Both the position numbers and the translations under genes were made by a program. From Micromonospora kangleipakensis (lineage in GTDB: Bacteria > Actinomycetota > Actinomycetes > Mycobacteriales > Micromonosporaceae), in contig NZ_SHLD01000001.1 of assembly GCF_004217615.1 (NCBI RefSeq), positions 6,200,001 through 6,264,000 of the forward strand: 64,000 nt of DNA, given 5' to 3'. Shown here in pieces: positions 7,771-18,336 of the stretch; position 1 is the first letter of the stretch, and each line of letters opens with the position of its first letter. The notes beneath the pieces were generated by a model, which worked only from the letters and a program-made list of their open reading frames with translations, did no database searches and was not told the DNA's origin.

Positions 7771-8688
7771 TCACACCCGCGTGCCGGCCTGGAGGTGCTG
7801 CCAGACCTCGCGGGTCGCGGTGGACCGGTTGAGGGTGATGAAGTGGATCCCCGGCACGCCCTCGTCGAGCAGCTTCGCGCACATCTCGCTGGCCTGCTCG
7901 ATGCCGAGCCGGCGGACCGCATCCGGGTCGTCGGCGACCCGCTGGAACCGCTCCGCCAGCGCGGGCGGGAACGGCGCCCCGGAGAGCTGCACCGACCGCT
8001 CGATGGTGCCGATCTGGGTCACCGGCATCACCCCGGCCAGGATCGGGGTGTCGCAGCCGGCCGCGGCGACCCGGTCCCGCAGCCGCAGGTAGTCGTCGGC
8101 GTCGAAGAACATCTGGGTGATGGCGAACTCCGCCCCCGCCCGGCACTTGCGGACGAAGTGCGCGGTGTCGCTGGCCACGTCGGGCGAGCGCGGGTGCTTG
8201 TACGGGAAGGCGGCCACCCCGACGCTGAAGTCACCGGCGTCGCGGACCAGCCGGACCAGGTCCTCGGCGTACTGCACGCCCTGCGGGTGGGGCACCCACT
8301 CGCCGCCCGGGTTGCCCGGCGGGTCGCCCCGCACGGCGAGCACGTTGCGCACCCCGACACCGGCCAGCCGGCCGATGACGTGCCGAAGCTCGGCGACCGA
8401 GTGGTTGACCGCGGTCAGGTGCGCCATCGGCAGCAGGGTGGTCTCGGTGGCGATCCGCTCGGTCACCGCGACCGTGGTGTCCCGGGTCGACCCGCCCGCG
8501 CCGTAGGTGATCGAGACGAACGAGGGACGCAGCGACTCCAGCTCGCGGATCGCCTGCCAGAGCAGCCGCTCCCCCTGCTCCGTCTTGGGCGGGAAGAACT
8601 CGAAGGAGAAGGTCGGCTGGCCAGCACGGATCAGCTCCCCGATCGCCGGCTGGGGATTCGGGAGGACCGAGGGGAGACCGAGCGCCAC
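7771..8688 (-). CDS. metF: 5,10-methylenetetrahydrofolate reductase
   Basis: A 305-residue single-domain MetF TIM barrel. Key features are FSFEFFPPK near the N-terminus (catalytic E), FVSITYGAGGSTR, NVLAVRGDPP and QMFFDADDY. It reduces methylenetetrahydrofolate to methyltetrahydrofolate with a flavin, supplying methyl groups for methionine. The length matches bacterial MetF. The start is GTG at 8688 with no ribosome site and a TAGAGT hexamer six bases upstream, suggesting a leaderless mRNA. Its position next to a prenyl synthase and the Rv2175c/pknL pair mirrors M. tuberculosis Rv2172c. Confidence 0.93.
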   Translation of the reverse strand: MALGLPSVLPNPQPAIGELIRAGQPTFSFEFFPPKTEQGERLLWQAIRELESLRPSFVSITYGAGGSTRDTTVAVTERIATETTLLPMAHLTAVNHSVAELRHVIGRLAGVGVRNVLAVRGDPPGNPGGEWVPHPQGVQYAEDLVRLVRDAGDFSVGVAAFPYKHPRSPDVASDTAHFVRKCRAGAEFAITQMFFDADDYLRLRDRVAAAGCDTPILAGVMPVTQIGTIERSVQLSGAPFPPALAERFQRVADDPDAVRRLGIEQASEMCAKLLDEGVPGIHFITLNRSTATREVWQHLQAGTRV

Positions 8689-8694
8689 GCACCG

Positions 8695-8700
8695 ACTCTA
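8695..8700 (-). promoter_or_regulatory. -10 hexamer, leaderless metF transcript
   Basis: Reading on the minus strand, TAGAGT is followed by six bases and then the GTG start of metF, with no Shine-Dalgarno. In actinobacteria this spacing places the transcription start at or next to the start codon. Confidence 0.55.
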
Positions 8701-8924
8701 GCGGTCCGCGCTCGAGGCACCCATGAGCTTCCCAGCGGGCGGACGGCGGCCGCCGGGAGCGTCGTACCCGGGGGGTAAAACCGGGGCAGCGCGGTGGGGC
8801 CGGCCGGTGGCCGGTCCCCGGGGGGCCGCGCGGGGGTCAGCACGATCCGCGACGCGGAGGGTCCGGTCCAGGTCTGGCCGGGTGTCCGCGCCGCCTGACC
8901 GCGCCGACGCCCACTGGAGGACCG

Positions 8925-10415
8925 ATGACCCCGTTCCCGCCACCCGGCCCGCGCCTGCTCGGGCCGCTCCTGGCCGAGCTGCGGCTGGCCCGCCGCTGGA
9001 GTCAGCAGCGGATCGCCGCCGAGCTCTGCGCCGCCTCCGGCGTGCCCACCCTCACCAGGCACGAGGTCTCCCGCTGGGAACGGCAGCTCCGGCTCCCCGG
9101 CGGCTTCTGGCTGGGCTGGCTCGCCGTCGTCCTCGACGTGCCGGGCGAGCTGCTCGCCGAGGCCGCGGCGCGCAGCCGCCACCCCGGCGACGCGTCGGCG
9201 ACCGCCCGGGGCGGCGCCCGGTCACGGGCGGCGCTGCTGGCCCTCGCGCAGCGCTGGCTGGCCGATCCGGCCGGCTCCGCGCTCGGCGGCCCGGCGCTCG
9301 GCCGGCTGGCCGGCCACGCCCGCACCGGGCCGGCCGCCGCGCCCGGCGTGGCCGACCCCGGGCCGGCGGGGACGGGCCCGGAGGCGGCCGGGCCGGGCCT
9401 GCGCGTCGGGCCGGGCGGGAACGGGCCGGGCGGGGTCCGGTCGGGCGCCGACGACCTGGCCGAGCTGCGCCGGTGGGACGACCTGCTCGGCGGGGCGGAC
9501 CTGGCCGGTCACGCGGCCCGCCGACTCCGCCGGGCGGCCCGGACGCTCTCCGGCGCCGGCCCGGGAACGCGCCGCCGGCTGCTGCCGGTCCTCGCCGAGG
9601 CGGCCCAGCTCTCCGGTTGGCTCGCCGCCGACACGGGCGACCTGACCGGTGGCCTGGACGCCTACCGGTTGGCACTGCGCGCCGCGATCGCCGCCGGTGA
9701 TCCCGCCTTCGCCGGGCACGTGCTCGGGTCGGCCAGCCACCTGCTCGCCGGCGCCGGGGACGCGGCGGGTGCGCTGACCCTGGCCCGTACCGGGTACGCC
9801 GGGGCCCGCGGCGCCGCCTCGCCCGGGCTGCGGGCCCTGCTGCTGCACCGGGTGGCGCTGGCCGCCGCGCTCGGTGGGCGGCAGCGGGCCGCCCGGCAGG
9901 CCCTCGCGGCGGCTGGCCGGCTGACCGGACCGGAGCCGGGCCGCGAACCGCCCTGGCTCTACTGGCTCGACGACGCGGAGCTGGCGGCGATGACCGGGCG
10001 CACCCTCGTCGCGCTGGGCCGCCCCGGACCCGCCGCACCGCTGCTGCGCCCCGCCGTGCACGGTCGGGGCCGCCCGCGCCGCGCGGCGGTCTACGGCGCC
10101 TGGCTGGCCCGGGGCCACCTGCAGCTCGGCGAGGTGGAGCAGGCCTGCGCGGTGGCCGGCGACGCGCTGCTGGACGCCGTCCGGTCGGGCTCGCCCCGAG
10201 CGGTCGGCCAGCTCACCGACGTACGCCGACGGCTCGCCGCGCACCGCGACGAGCCGGCGGTACGGCGCTACGCCGCGCTCCTCGCGGCGGCCCGCCCGTA
10301 CCTGCCGGTCGGGGCGGCGGCCGCACCCGGACCGGCCCGCGTCCGGCCACCCCGGTCGACGCTCCGCGCGGCGCGCCGACCCGGCGATACGACGCGACCA
10401 GCGGGGACCGGCTAG
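8925..10415 (+). CDS. XRE-type helix-turn-helix regulator with helical repeats
   Basis: A 496-residue protein with an N-terminal Cro/CI-type helix-turn-helix at about residues 12-70 (LLAELRLARRWSQQRIAAEL, then LTRHEVSRWERQLRLP), a Gly/Pro/Ala-rich linker around 125-175, and a long Ala-rich helical C-terminal half resembling tetratricopeptide repeats (for example DLTGGLDAYRLALRAAIAAG). This is a common actinobacterial design for regulators of differentiation or secondary metabolism. The ATG at 8925 has TGGAGGA just upstream. It sits ten bases before the prenyl synthase gene. No target is known; the ligand or partner bound by the helical region is unknown. Confidence 0.75.
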   Translation: MTPFPPPGPRLLGPLLAELRLARRWSQQRIAAELCAASGVPTLTRHEVSRWERQLRLPGGFWLGWLAVVLDVPGELLAEAAARSRHPGDASATARGGARSRAALLALAQRWLADPAGSALGGPALGRLAGHARTGPAAAPGVADPGPAGTGPEAAGPGLRVGPGGNGPGGVRSGADDLAELRRWDDLLGGADLAGHAARRLRRAARTLSGAGPGTRRRLLPVLAEAAQLSGWLAADTGDLTGGLDAYRLALRAAIAAGDPAFAGHVLGSASHLLAGAGDAAGALTLARTGYAGARGAASPGLRALLLHRVALAAALGGRQRAARQALAAAGRLTGPEPGREPPWLYWLDDAELAAMTGRTLVALGRPGPAAPLLRPAVHGRGRPRRAAVYGAWLARGHLQLGEVEQACAVAGDALLDAVRSGSPRAVGQLTDVRRRLAAHRDEPAVRRYAALLAAARPYLPVGAAAAPGPARVRPPRSTLRAARRPGDTTRPAGTG

Positions 10416-10418
10416 CGT
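10413..10418 (+). promoter_or_regulatory. -10 hexamer, leaderless prenyl synthase transcript
   Basis: TAGCGT lies six bases before the GTG at 10425 and overlaps the stop region of the upstream regulator gene. There is no ribosome binding site, so the downstream gene probably has its own leaderless promoter inside the end of the regulator gene. Confidence 0.55.
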
Positions 10419-10424
10419 TCTGGC

Positions 10425-11507
10425 GTGACCCACGCTGCTCCCGTCTCCCCCGTCGACCGCGCCGGCCTGCGTCAGCGGATCGACAAGGCCCTGACCGAGT
10501 TCCTCGCCGGCCAACGCGGCTGGATGACCGGTGTCGACGACGCCCTCGCACCGGTCGCCGAGGCGATCGAGGCGTTCGTGCTGGGCGGTGGAAAGCGACT
10601 CCGGCCGGCCTTCGCCTACTGGGGCTACCGGGGCGCCGGCGGCGTCGACTCCGACCAGGTGGTGACCACCCTCGCCGCGCTGGAGTTCGTGCAGGCCAGC
10701 GCCCTGATCCACGACGACCTGATGGACCGCTCGGACACCCGGCGCGGCGAGCCGGCGGTACACCGGCGGTTCGCCGCCCGGCACCGCTCGGCCGGCTGGG
10801 GCGGGGACCCGGACGGGTTCGGCGACGCCGCCGCGATCCTCCTCGGCGACCTCTGCCTGGTCTGGTCGGACGAGCTGCTGCACTCCGCCGGCCTCGACCC
10901 GCGCACGGTGGCCCGGGCCCGGCCGGTCTTCGACGAGATGCGCACCGAGGTCACCGTCGGGCAGTACCTCGACGTGCTGACCCAGGCGACCGGGGACACC
11001 TCGCTGGAGCGGGCCGGCAAGGTCGCCCGCTACAAGTCGGCGAAGTACACCGTCGAGCGGCCGTTGCTGCTCGGCGCCGCGCTGGCCGACGCGCCGGCCG
11101 AGGTGCGGTCGGCGTACTCGGCGTACGGGCTGCCGCTGGGCGAGGCGTTCCAGCTCCGCGACGACGTGCTGGGGGTCTTCGGGGATCCGGCGCAGACCGG
11201 CAAGCCGGCCGGTGACGACCTGCGCGAGGGTAAGCGGACCTACCTGGTGGCGGCGGCCCTGGAGGCGCTCGACGACACCGGCCGGGAGCTGCTGCTCGGC
11301 GGCCTCGGCGACCCCGGGCTCGACGGCGCCGGGGTGGCCCGGCTGCGCCAGTTGATCATCGACAGCGGCGCGCTGGCCCGCGCCGAACAGCGGATCGGCG
11401 CGCTGACCGAGAGCGCCCTGGCCGCCCTCACCACGGTCGACCTGGACACCGAGGCCCGCCAGGCCCTCGTCGACCTGGCCATCGCCGCCACCCGCCGCAC
11501 CGACTGA
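10425..11507 (+). CDS. Long-chain polyprenyl diphosphate synthase (IdsA2-like)
   Basis: A 360-residue trans-prenyltransferase. The first aspartate-rich motif is DDLMDRSD (after LIHD, near residue 90), the second is DDVLG (near residue 247), and GGGKRLRP near residue 46 binds pyrophosphate. It condenses isopentenyl diphosphate onto an allylic diphosphate to give a C15-C25 product, probably geranylgeranyl diphosphate. The location matches M. tuberculosis idsA2 (Rv2173), immediately before an Rv2175c-like gene. It could also feed the carotenoid operon 3.4 kb upstream, though the two are not in one operon. Product chain length is not determined here. Confidence 0.88.
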   Translation: MTHAAPVSPVDRAGLRQRIDKALTEFLAGQRGWMTGVDDALAPVAEAIEAFVLGGGKRLRPAFAYWGYRGAGGVDSDQVVTTLAALEFVQASALIHDDLMDRSDTRRGEPAVHRRFAARHRSAGWGGDPDGFGDAAAILLGDLCLVWSDELLHSAGLDPRTVARARPVFDEMRTEVTVGQYLDVLTQATGDTSLERAGKVARYKSAKYTVERPLLLGAALADAPAEVRSAYSAYGLPLGEAFQLRDDVLGVFGDPAQTGKPAGDDLREGKRTYLVAAALEALDDTGRELLLGGLGDPGLDGAGVARLRQLIIDSGALARAEQRIGALTESALAALTTVDLDTEARQALVDLAIAATRRTD

Positions 11508-11570
11508 CCCAACCCCGGCCCCGGCCCGCCCGCCCGCCCGCCGGCCCGGCCCGGCCGGCCCGCCGGCCCC

Positions 11571-11631
11571 GGTGATCATGAAGTTGTTGTCACGACACGC
11601 CGGTGTCACGGGCAACAACTTCATGATCACC
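11571..11631. repeat. Palindrome between convergent genes, GATCAnGAAGTT family
   Basis: GGTGATCATGAAGTTGTTG (11571-11589) and its exact inverse (11613-11631) form a 19-base-pair stem around a 23-base loop that itself contains GACAC/GTGTC. It lies between the convergent prenyl synthase and Rv2175c-like genes. A related palindrome at 15097-15150 shares GATCA-GAAGTT. It may act as a bidirectional terminator or belong to a dispersed repeat family. Confidence 0.85.
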
Positions 11632-11656
11632 GCACCGAAGGGCGGGCGGGGTGGGG

Positions 11657-12046
11657 TCAGAAGCCGAGGGCTTGGGCGCGGCGCTTGACCTCGCGGGCCA
11701 GGTCGCCGCCGAGGGCGACGGCGGGGGTGCCGGGGAGGGTGGGATCCTCCTCGTAGAGCCAGCGCAGCGCCGCGTCGTCGTCGTAGCCGGCGTCGGCGAG
11801 CAGGTTGAGCACGCCGGGCAGGTGCTTCTGCACGGTGCGGTTGGCCACCAGGTCGGCGGGGATCCGGCGGACGCCGTCGCGGCGTACCGCGATGAGCTCG
11901 CGGTCCCGGATCATCTGGTGGACCTTGCTGATCGACAGGTCGAGCCGTTCGGCGACGTCCGGCAGGGTCAGCCAGGCGGCCGGGTCGGTCGGTCCGGGCA
12001 GGTCCGCGCCGGTGGCGGCCTGGTCGGCGGGTACGGAATCGGTCAC
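11657..12046 (-). CDS. Rv2175c-like DNA-binding protein
   Basis: A 129-residue protein with a winged-helix/excisionase-like helix-turn-helix (WLTLPDVAERLDLSISKVHQMIRDREL, about residues 25-51) and a C-terminal domain ending LAREVKRRAQALGF. It matches mycobacterial Rv2175c, a DNA-binding protein phosphorylated by PknL, whose gene is the divergent neighbour here as in M. tuberculosis. In Rv2175c phosphorylation near the N-terminus blocks DNA binding; this protein has a Ser/Thr/Asp-bearing N-terminal tail (VTDSVPADQAATG) that could serve the same purpose. The start is the GTG ending at 12046; longer in-frame starts lack support. Confidence 0.85.
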   Translation of the reverse strand: MTDSVPADQAATGADLPGPTDPAAWLTLPDVAERLDLSISKVHQMIRDRELIAVRRDGVRRIPADLVANRTVQKHLPGVLNLLADAGYDDDAALRWLYEEDPTLPGTPAVALGGDLAREVKRRAQALGF

Positions 12047-12199
12047 CCGACCACCCTGCCACGTGCCCGGTACGGACCCGGCAACGGCACCCCCGTCGGA
12101 CGCGGCGGCCGGGAGCCCGGCGGCGGGGCGAGCGCGGCGGGACGCAGCAGGTCGGGCGCCGGCTGTAGCATCCTGTTCAACCTTCACCCTTCCGACACA

Positions 12200-12205
12200 T
12201 AGACT
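12200..12205 (+). promoter_or_regulatory. -10 hexamer upstream of pknL-like gene
   Basis: TAGACT is followed by eight bases and the ATG at 12214, with no ribosome binding site between. A leaderless or near-leaderless transcript is likely. Confidence 0.5.
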
Positions 12206-12213
12206 GCCTGCCG

Positions 12214-14199
12214 ATGGACACACAGGTCGCCGACACGTTGCTGGGCTCGCTGATCGACGGGCGCTACCGCATTCGCGGTCGCGTGGCCCGTGGCGGCATG
12301 GCGACCGTGTACACCGCCACCGACGAGCGCCTCGAGCGCACCGTGGCGGTCAAGATCATTCATCCGACCCAGGCCCCCGAGGCCCGGGCCCGGATGGCGG
12401 GCTTCGTGGCACGGTTCACCGACGAGGCGAAGACCATCGCCCGGCTGACCCACCCGAACGTGGTCGCGGTCTACGACCAGGGCACCCACGGCGGCCTCCC
12501 CTACCTGGTGATGGAGTACGTCCGCGGGCGCACCCTGCGCGACGTCCTCGCCGAGCGGCGCCGGCTCAACCCGGACGAGGCCCTCGCGATCGCCGAGCAG
12601 ATGCTCGCCGCGATCGCCGCCGCCCACCGGGCCGGCCTGGTGCACCGCGACGTCAAGCCGGAGAACGTCCTGGTCGCGGAGGCGCCCGCCGGCGGCCCGG
12701 CCAACCTGGTGGACAGCGTCGTCAAGGTCGCGGACTTCGGGCTGGCCCGGGCGGTCGAGGCGAGCGCCGAGGAGGAGAACGGCAACCAGCTGATGGCCAC
12801 CGTGGCGTACGTCGCCCCGGAGCTGGTCACCGAGGGGCGCGCGGACACCCGCACCGACGTCTACTCGGCCGGGATCGTGCTGTTCGAGATGCTCACCGGC
12901 CGGGTCCCGTACGACGGCGACCGGCCGGTGGACGTGGCCTGGCAGCACGTCGACCGGGACGTGCCGGTCCCCTCGACGCTGGTGCCCGGCCTGCCCCGGG
13001 CACTCGACGACCTGGTCGCCCGGGCCACCCGGCGCGATCCGGGGGCCCGCCCGGCCGACGCCGGCGCGCTGCTGGCCGAGGTGCAGGTGGCCCGGGACGA
13101 CCTGGGCAACGCGAACTCGCACACCACGGTGCTGCGCCGGCTCGGCGACGACACCACACCGATGTCCCAGCCGACCATGGCGGTGGCCGCCGTCCGCCCC
13201 GCCGAGCGGCCCGCCTGGGCCCGGCTGCCCGAGGGCGGCGGGCAGCGCCCGCACCGCCGCCGGGCCGCGCCGGAGAGCGGCGACCTGGGCGCCCGGCTGA
13301 CCGGGCTGCGTACCCGCGTGCTGGGCTCGCCCCGCGGCCGGCTGGCGATCGCCGCGGCGGCCGTGGTCCTCGGCCTGGTGGCCGCGGTCGGCGGCTGGTG
13401 GTTCGGGGTGGGGCGGTACACGGTCGCCCCGCAGCTGGTGAGCCTGAGCAAGGCCGACGCGGAGGCGCGGGCCGCCCGGGCCGGCTTCCCCCTCGCCTAC
13501 GCCGAGCCGCGGTACGACGAGAAGGCGCCCAAGGACAGCGTGCTCGGCCAAGACCCGGTCTCCGCGGCCCGGATCGTCAAGGGCGGCACGATCACCCTCA
13601 CCTTGTCGCTCGGGCCGGAGCGGCTGCCGGTGCCCGACGTGCTGGGCAAGGACTTCGAGCTGGCCCAGGCGGAGCTGACCGACGCCAAGCTGGTGGTGGC
13701 CAAGGGCACCGCCCGGTACGACGACAACCTGCCCGCCGGGGTGGTGGTGGCCACCGACCCGAAGGTGGGCACCGTGGTCAAGCCGGGCAGCAAGGTCACC
13801 GTCGTGCTGAGCAAGGGCAAGGCCCCGATCTCGGTGCCGAACCTGGTCGGCAAGAACGTCAACGAAGCCCGGGCGACGCTGGCGCAGCTCGGGTTGACCC
13901 CGGTGGAGACGTACAAGGACTCGGACAAGCCGAAGGACGAGGTCCTCGGTCAGAGCCCGGCGGACGGCACCGGCGTGGAGAAGGGCGCCCAGGTCAAGCT
14001 GCAGATCAGCAAGGGCCCCGCGGCGGTCGTCGTCCCCCGGGTGATCGACCTGCCCTGTCAGCAGGCGAAGCAGGTGCTGGAGAGCCAGGGCTTCCCGACC
14101 AGCATCCAGCTCAACCCGAACGGCGTGGCCCGCTTCCAGAACCCGGGCGAGAACTCGCAGGTGCCCCCGGGCACCCCGGTCACGATCACCTGCCTGTGA
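12214..14199 (+). CDS. pknL: PknL-like Ser/Thr protein kinase with four PASTA domains
   Basis: A 661-residue membrane kinase. The catalytic domain (about 17-290) has the glycine-rich loop GRVARGGMATV, the ATP lysine K47, HRDVKPEN with catalytic D146, DFG at 174-176 and the APE motif at 201-203. A proline/arginine-rich juxtamembrane region precedes one transmembrane helix (about 376-397). The outside part consists of four PASTA repeats (about 405-467, 472-535, 538-601, 604-661), which in other kinases bind muropeptides or lipid II. The divergent neighbour is its likely substrate Rv2175c. To my knowledge M. tuberculosis PknL has no PASTA region, so this version carries an added sensor. Its stop overlaps the next start (GTGA). 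Confidence 0.88.
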   Translation: MDTQVADTLLGSLIDGRYRIRGRVARGGMATVYTATDERLERTVAVKIIHPTQAPEARARMAGFVARFTDEAKTIARLTHPNVVAVYDQGTHGGLPYLVMEYVRGRTLRDVLAERRRLNPDEALAIAEQMLAAIAAAHRAGLVHRDVKPENVLVAEAPAGGPANLVDSVVKVADFGLARAVEASAEEENGNQLMATVAYVAPELVTEGRADTRTDVYSAGIVLFEMLTGRVPYDGDRPVDVAWQHVDRDVPVPSTLVPGLPRALDDLVARATRRDPGARPADAGALLAEVQVARDDLGNANSHTTVLRRLGDDTTPMSQPTMAVAAVRPAERPAWARLPEGGGQRPHRRRAAPESGDLGARLTGLRTRVLGSPRGRLAIAAAAVVLGLVAAVGGWWFGVGRYTVAPQLVSLSKADAEARAARAGFPLAYAEPRYDEKAPKDSVLGQDPVSAARIVKGGTITLTLSLGPERLPVPDVLGKDFELAQAELTDAKLVVAKGTARYDDNLPAGVVVATDPKVGTVVKPGSKVTVVLSKGKAPISVPNLVGKNVNEARATLAQLGLTPVETYKDSDKPKDEVLGQSPADGTGVEKGAQVKLQISKGPAAVVVPRVIDLPCQQAKQVLESQGFPTSIQLNPNGVARFQNPGENSQVPPGTPVTITCL

Positions 14200-15056
14200 A
14201 CGCGCACCGGCCGGTCGGCTCACACACTCCCACCTCCGGTGGCCTGGCGAAGGCGGCCCTGCCGTACGTCGAGGCGACCGGCTCCGAGGTGGTGCAGGTC
14301 TACGTCTCCAACTCGCGCGGCTGGGCGCTGCCGGCGGGGGATCCGGCCCAGGACGCGCTGTTCCGGGACGGCTGCGCCGAGCGTGAGGTGCCGGTCTTCA
14401 TCCACGCGTCGCTGCTGGTGAACCTCGGCTCCCCGACCCCGGCGACGGTGGAGAAGTCGGCGCTGACCCTGGCGCACGCGCTGCGCCGGGGGGCGGCGAT
14501 CGGCGCCCGGGGCGTGGTGTTCCACGCGGGCAGCGCGGTCGACGCCGGGCACGCGGAGGCGGCGATGCGGCAGGTCCGCGAGGCGCTGCTGCCGCTGCTG
14601 GACGAGGCGGCGGCGACGGGCGGCCCGATGCTGCTGGTCGAGCCGAGCGCGGGCGGCGGCCGGTCGCTCGCCTCCCGGGTGGAGCAGCTCGGCCCCTACC
14701 TGGACGCGGTGGACCGGCACCCCGGGCTGGGGGTCTGCTTCGACACCTGCCACGCCTGGGCGGCCGGGCACGACCTGGCCGCCGAGGGCGGCATGACCGC
14801 GACGCTGGACGCCCTGGTGGCCACCGTCGGGCCGGGCCGGCTGAAGCTGGTGCACGCCAACGACTCGAAGGACCTCGTCGGCTCGACCCGGGACCGGCAC
14901 GAGAACATCGGCAAGGGCAGCATCGGGGAGCCGGCGTTCGCCGAGCTGATGCGCCACCCCGCCACCGCGGGAATCCCGATCGTGGTGGAGACCCCCTCAG
15001 AGAAGCACGTCGGCCACGCCGCCGACATCGCCACCCTCAAGCGCCTCCACCCCTGA
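14196..15056 (+). CDS. nfo: Deoxyribonuclease IV (AP endonuclease)
   Basis: A 286-residue endonuclease IV TIM barrel that cleaves at abasic sites in DNA repair. Zinc-ligand regions are visible: VFIHASLLVNLGS, GVVFHAGS, LLVEPSAGG, GVCFDTCHAWAAGHD and LVHANDSKD, then DRHENIGKG and IVVETPS. The length fits the family. The start is GTG at 14196, overlapping the kinase stop by four bases, so a DNA repair enzyme is translationally coupled to a PASTA kinase. The N-terminus is a little short of the usual first strand but includes VGSHTPTSGG, the normal family opening. Confidence 0.88.
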   Translation: MNAHRPVGSHTPTSGGLAKAALPYVEATGSEVVQVYVSNSRGWALPAGDPAQDALFRDGCAEREVPVFIHASLLVNLGSPTPATVEKSALTLAHALRRGAAIGARGVVFHAGSAVDAGHAEAAMRQVREALLPLLDEAAATGGPMLLVEPSAGGGRSLASRVEQLGPYLDAVDRHPGLGVCFDTCHAWAAGHDLAAEGGMTATLDALVATVGPGRLKLVHANDSKDLVGSTRDRHENIGKGSIGEPAFAELMRHPATAGIPIVVETPSEKHVGHAADIATLKRLHP

Positions 15057-15096
15057 CCCACCGAAGGCCCTGCCCGCCGCCATGCGCGGCCTTGTC

Positions 15097-15150
15097 GATC
15101 AAGAAGTTTGCGTCGGCCCGGAGCCGGAACCAGGCGCAAACTTCTTGATC
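15097..15150. repeat. Palindrome between convergent genes, second copy of family
   Basis: GATCAAGAAGTTTGCG (15097-15112) pairs exactly with CGCAAACTTCTTGATC (15135-15150) across a 22-base loop. Its core GATCA-GAAGTT is shared with the palindrome at 11571-11631, and it again sits between convergent genes (nfo and threonine aldolase). Confidence 0.82.
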
Positions 15151-15185
15151 AACACGTCGAGGGCGGGCCTGAGCGCCCGGGGGGG

Positions 15186-17715
<2,530 letters not shown>

Positions 17716-18207
17716 TCAGGGGGTGGTGGCCGGCTCGGGGGTGTTGCCGCCCTGGGCCTCGGCGGAGATGCACCAGTCGGCGCCGCTGCGGGTGACGGTG
17801 AAGAGCAGCGGCCGGGTGGCCTTGCGGCTACCGACGGCGACGGTGACCGCGGTGCTGACCACCTGCCCGCGCGGGCTGGACCGGACGTCGGTGATGGTCG
17901 CCTGCGGGACGGTGAAGTGGTCGGCGAAGTCGCCGTTCGGGCCGGTGGCGGCGGCGTCGAAGGGCTTCTGCATGGGGACGCAGAGCTGGCTGCGGCCGGC
18001 GTCGACGTCCTTGGCCGCCATCGCGTCGAGGTACGCCTGCACCCGTTCCCGGGACTTGGCGGCGGCCTCCTCGGCCGGCGCGCGCTGCGCCTGGGTGGCC
18101 GGGGCCTGGGTGTCGTCGTCCCCGCCGAGGCCGCAGCCGGCCAGGGTGAGCGGCAGGAGCGCGAGCAGGGCTACGGCGCTCGCCACCCTCGGGTGCGTCA
18201 GGCCCAT
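17716..18207 (-). CDS. Putative lipoprotein
   Basis: A 163-residue exported protein: a positively charged hydrophobic signal peptide ends in the lipobox LAGC with the lipidated Cys at 25. The mature part starts with an Asp/Gln/Ala-rich linker and continues into a small alpha/beta domain with two Cys (QLCVPM and DWCISAE) that could pair. The shape resembles NTF2-like/DUF4878-type actinobacterial lipoproteins, but I do not recognise a specific function. It is divergent from the LPMO gene. The upstream GGAAGGGGA supports the ATG start. Confidence 0.7.
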   Translation of the reverse strand: MGLTHPRVASAVALLALLPLTLAGCGLGGDDDTQAPATQAQRAPAEEAAAKSRERVQAYLDAMAAKDVDAGRSQLCVPMQKPFDAAATGPNGDFADHFTVPQATITDVRSSPRGQVVSTAVTVAVGSRKATRPLLFTVTRSGADWCISAEAQGGNTPEPATTP

Positions 18208-18303
18208 CGGTCCCCTTCCATCGGCGCGGACATCGGGACATGCCGAGCGGCGAGTCTGTCACATCGACGCCCTTGCATGTCACGCCCGGCATGCCCGAAA
18301 CTT

Positions 18304-18320
18304 TTAGTTAACTTTCCTTA
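18304..18320. promoter_or_regulatory. Element upstream of LPMO shared with chitinase
   Basis: TTAGTTAACTTTCCTTA lies 17 bases before the LPMO ATG. The chitinase gene has a closely similar A-AGTTTCCTAAC on its own sense strand, 22-30 bases before its start. Both include an inverted-repeat character (TTAACTTTCC, GGAAACTTTCC). A common regulator of chitin use is a reasonable inference. Confidence 0.5.
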
Positions 18321-18336
18321 CGAATAGGGAGGACCC

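Noticed and set aside
8689..8924. Possible SAM or other riboswitch upstream of metF
   Set aside because: No SAM-type core could be found by eye, and a -10 hexamer six bases from the metF start suggests a leaderless mRNA.
9222..12062. 946-codon open frame on the minus strand
   Set aside because: It is antisense to the XRE regulator and the prenyl synthase, which have clear domains; no conserved motif in the antisense frame.
12184..14223. 679-codon antisense frame opposite the kinase
   Set aside because: The kinase frame has every catalytic motif and four PASTA repeats; the antisense frame is His/Arg/Gly-rich low complexity.
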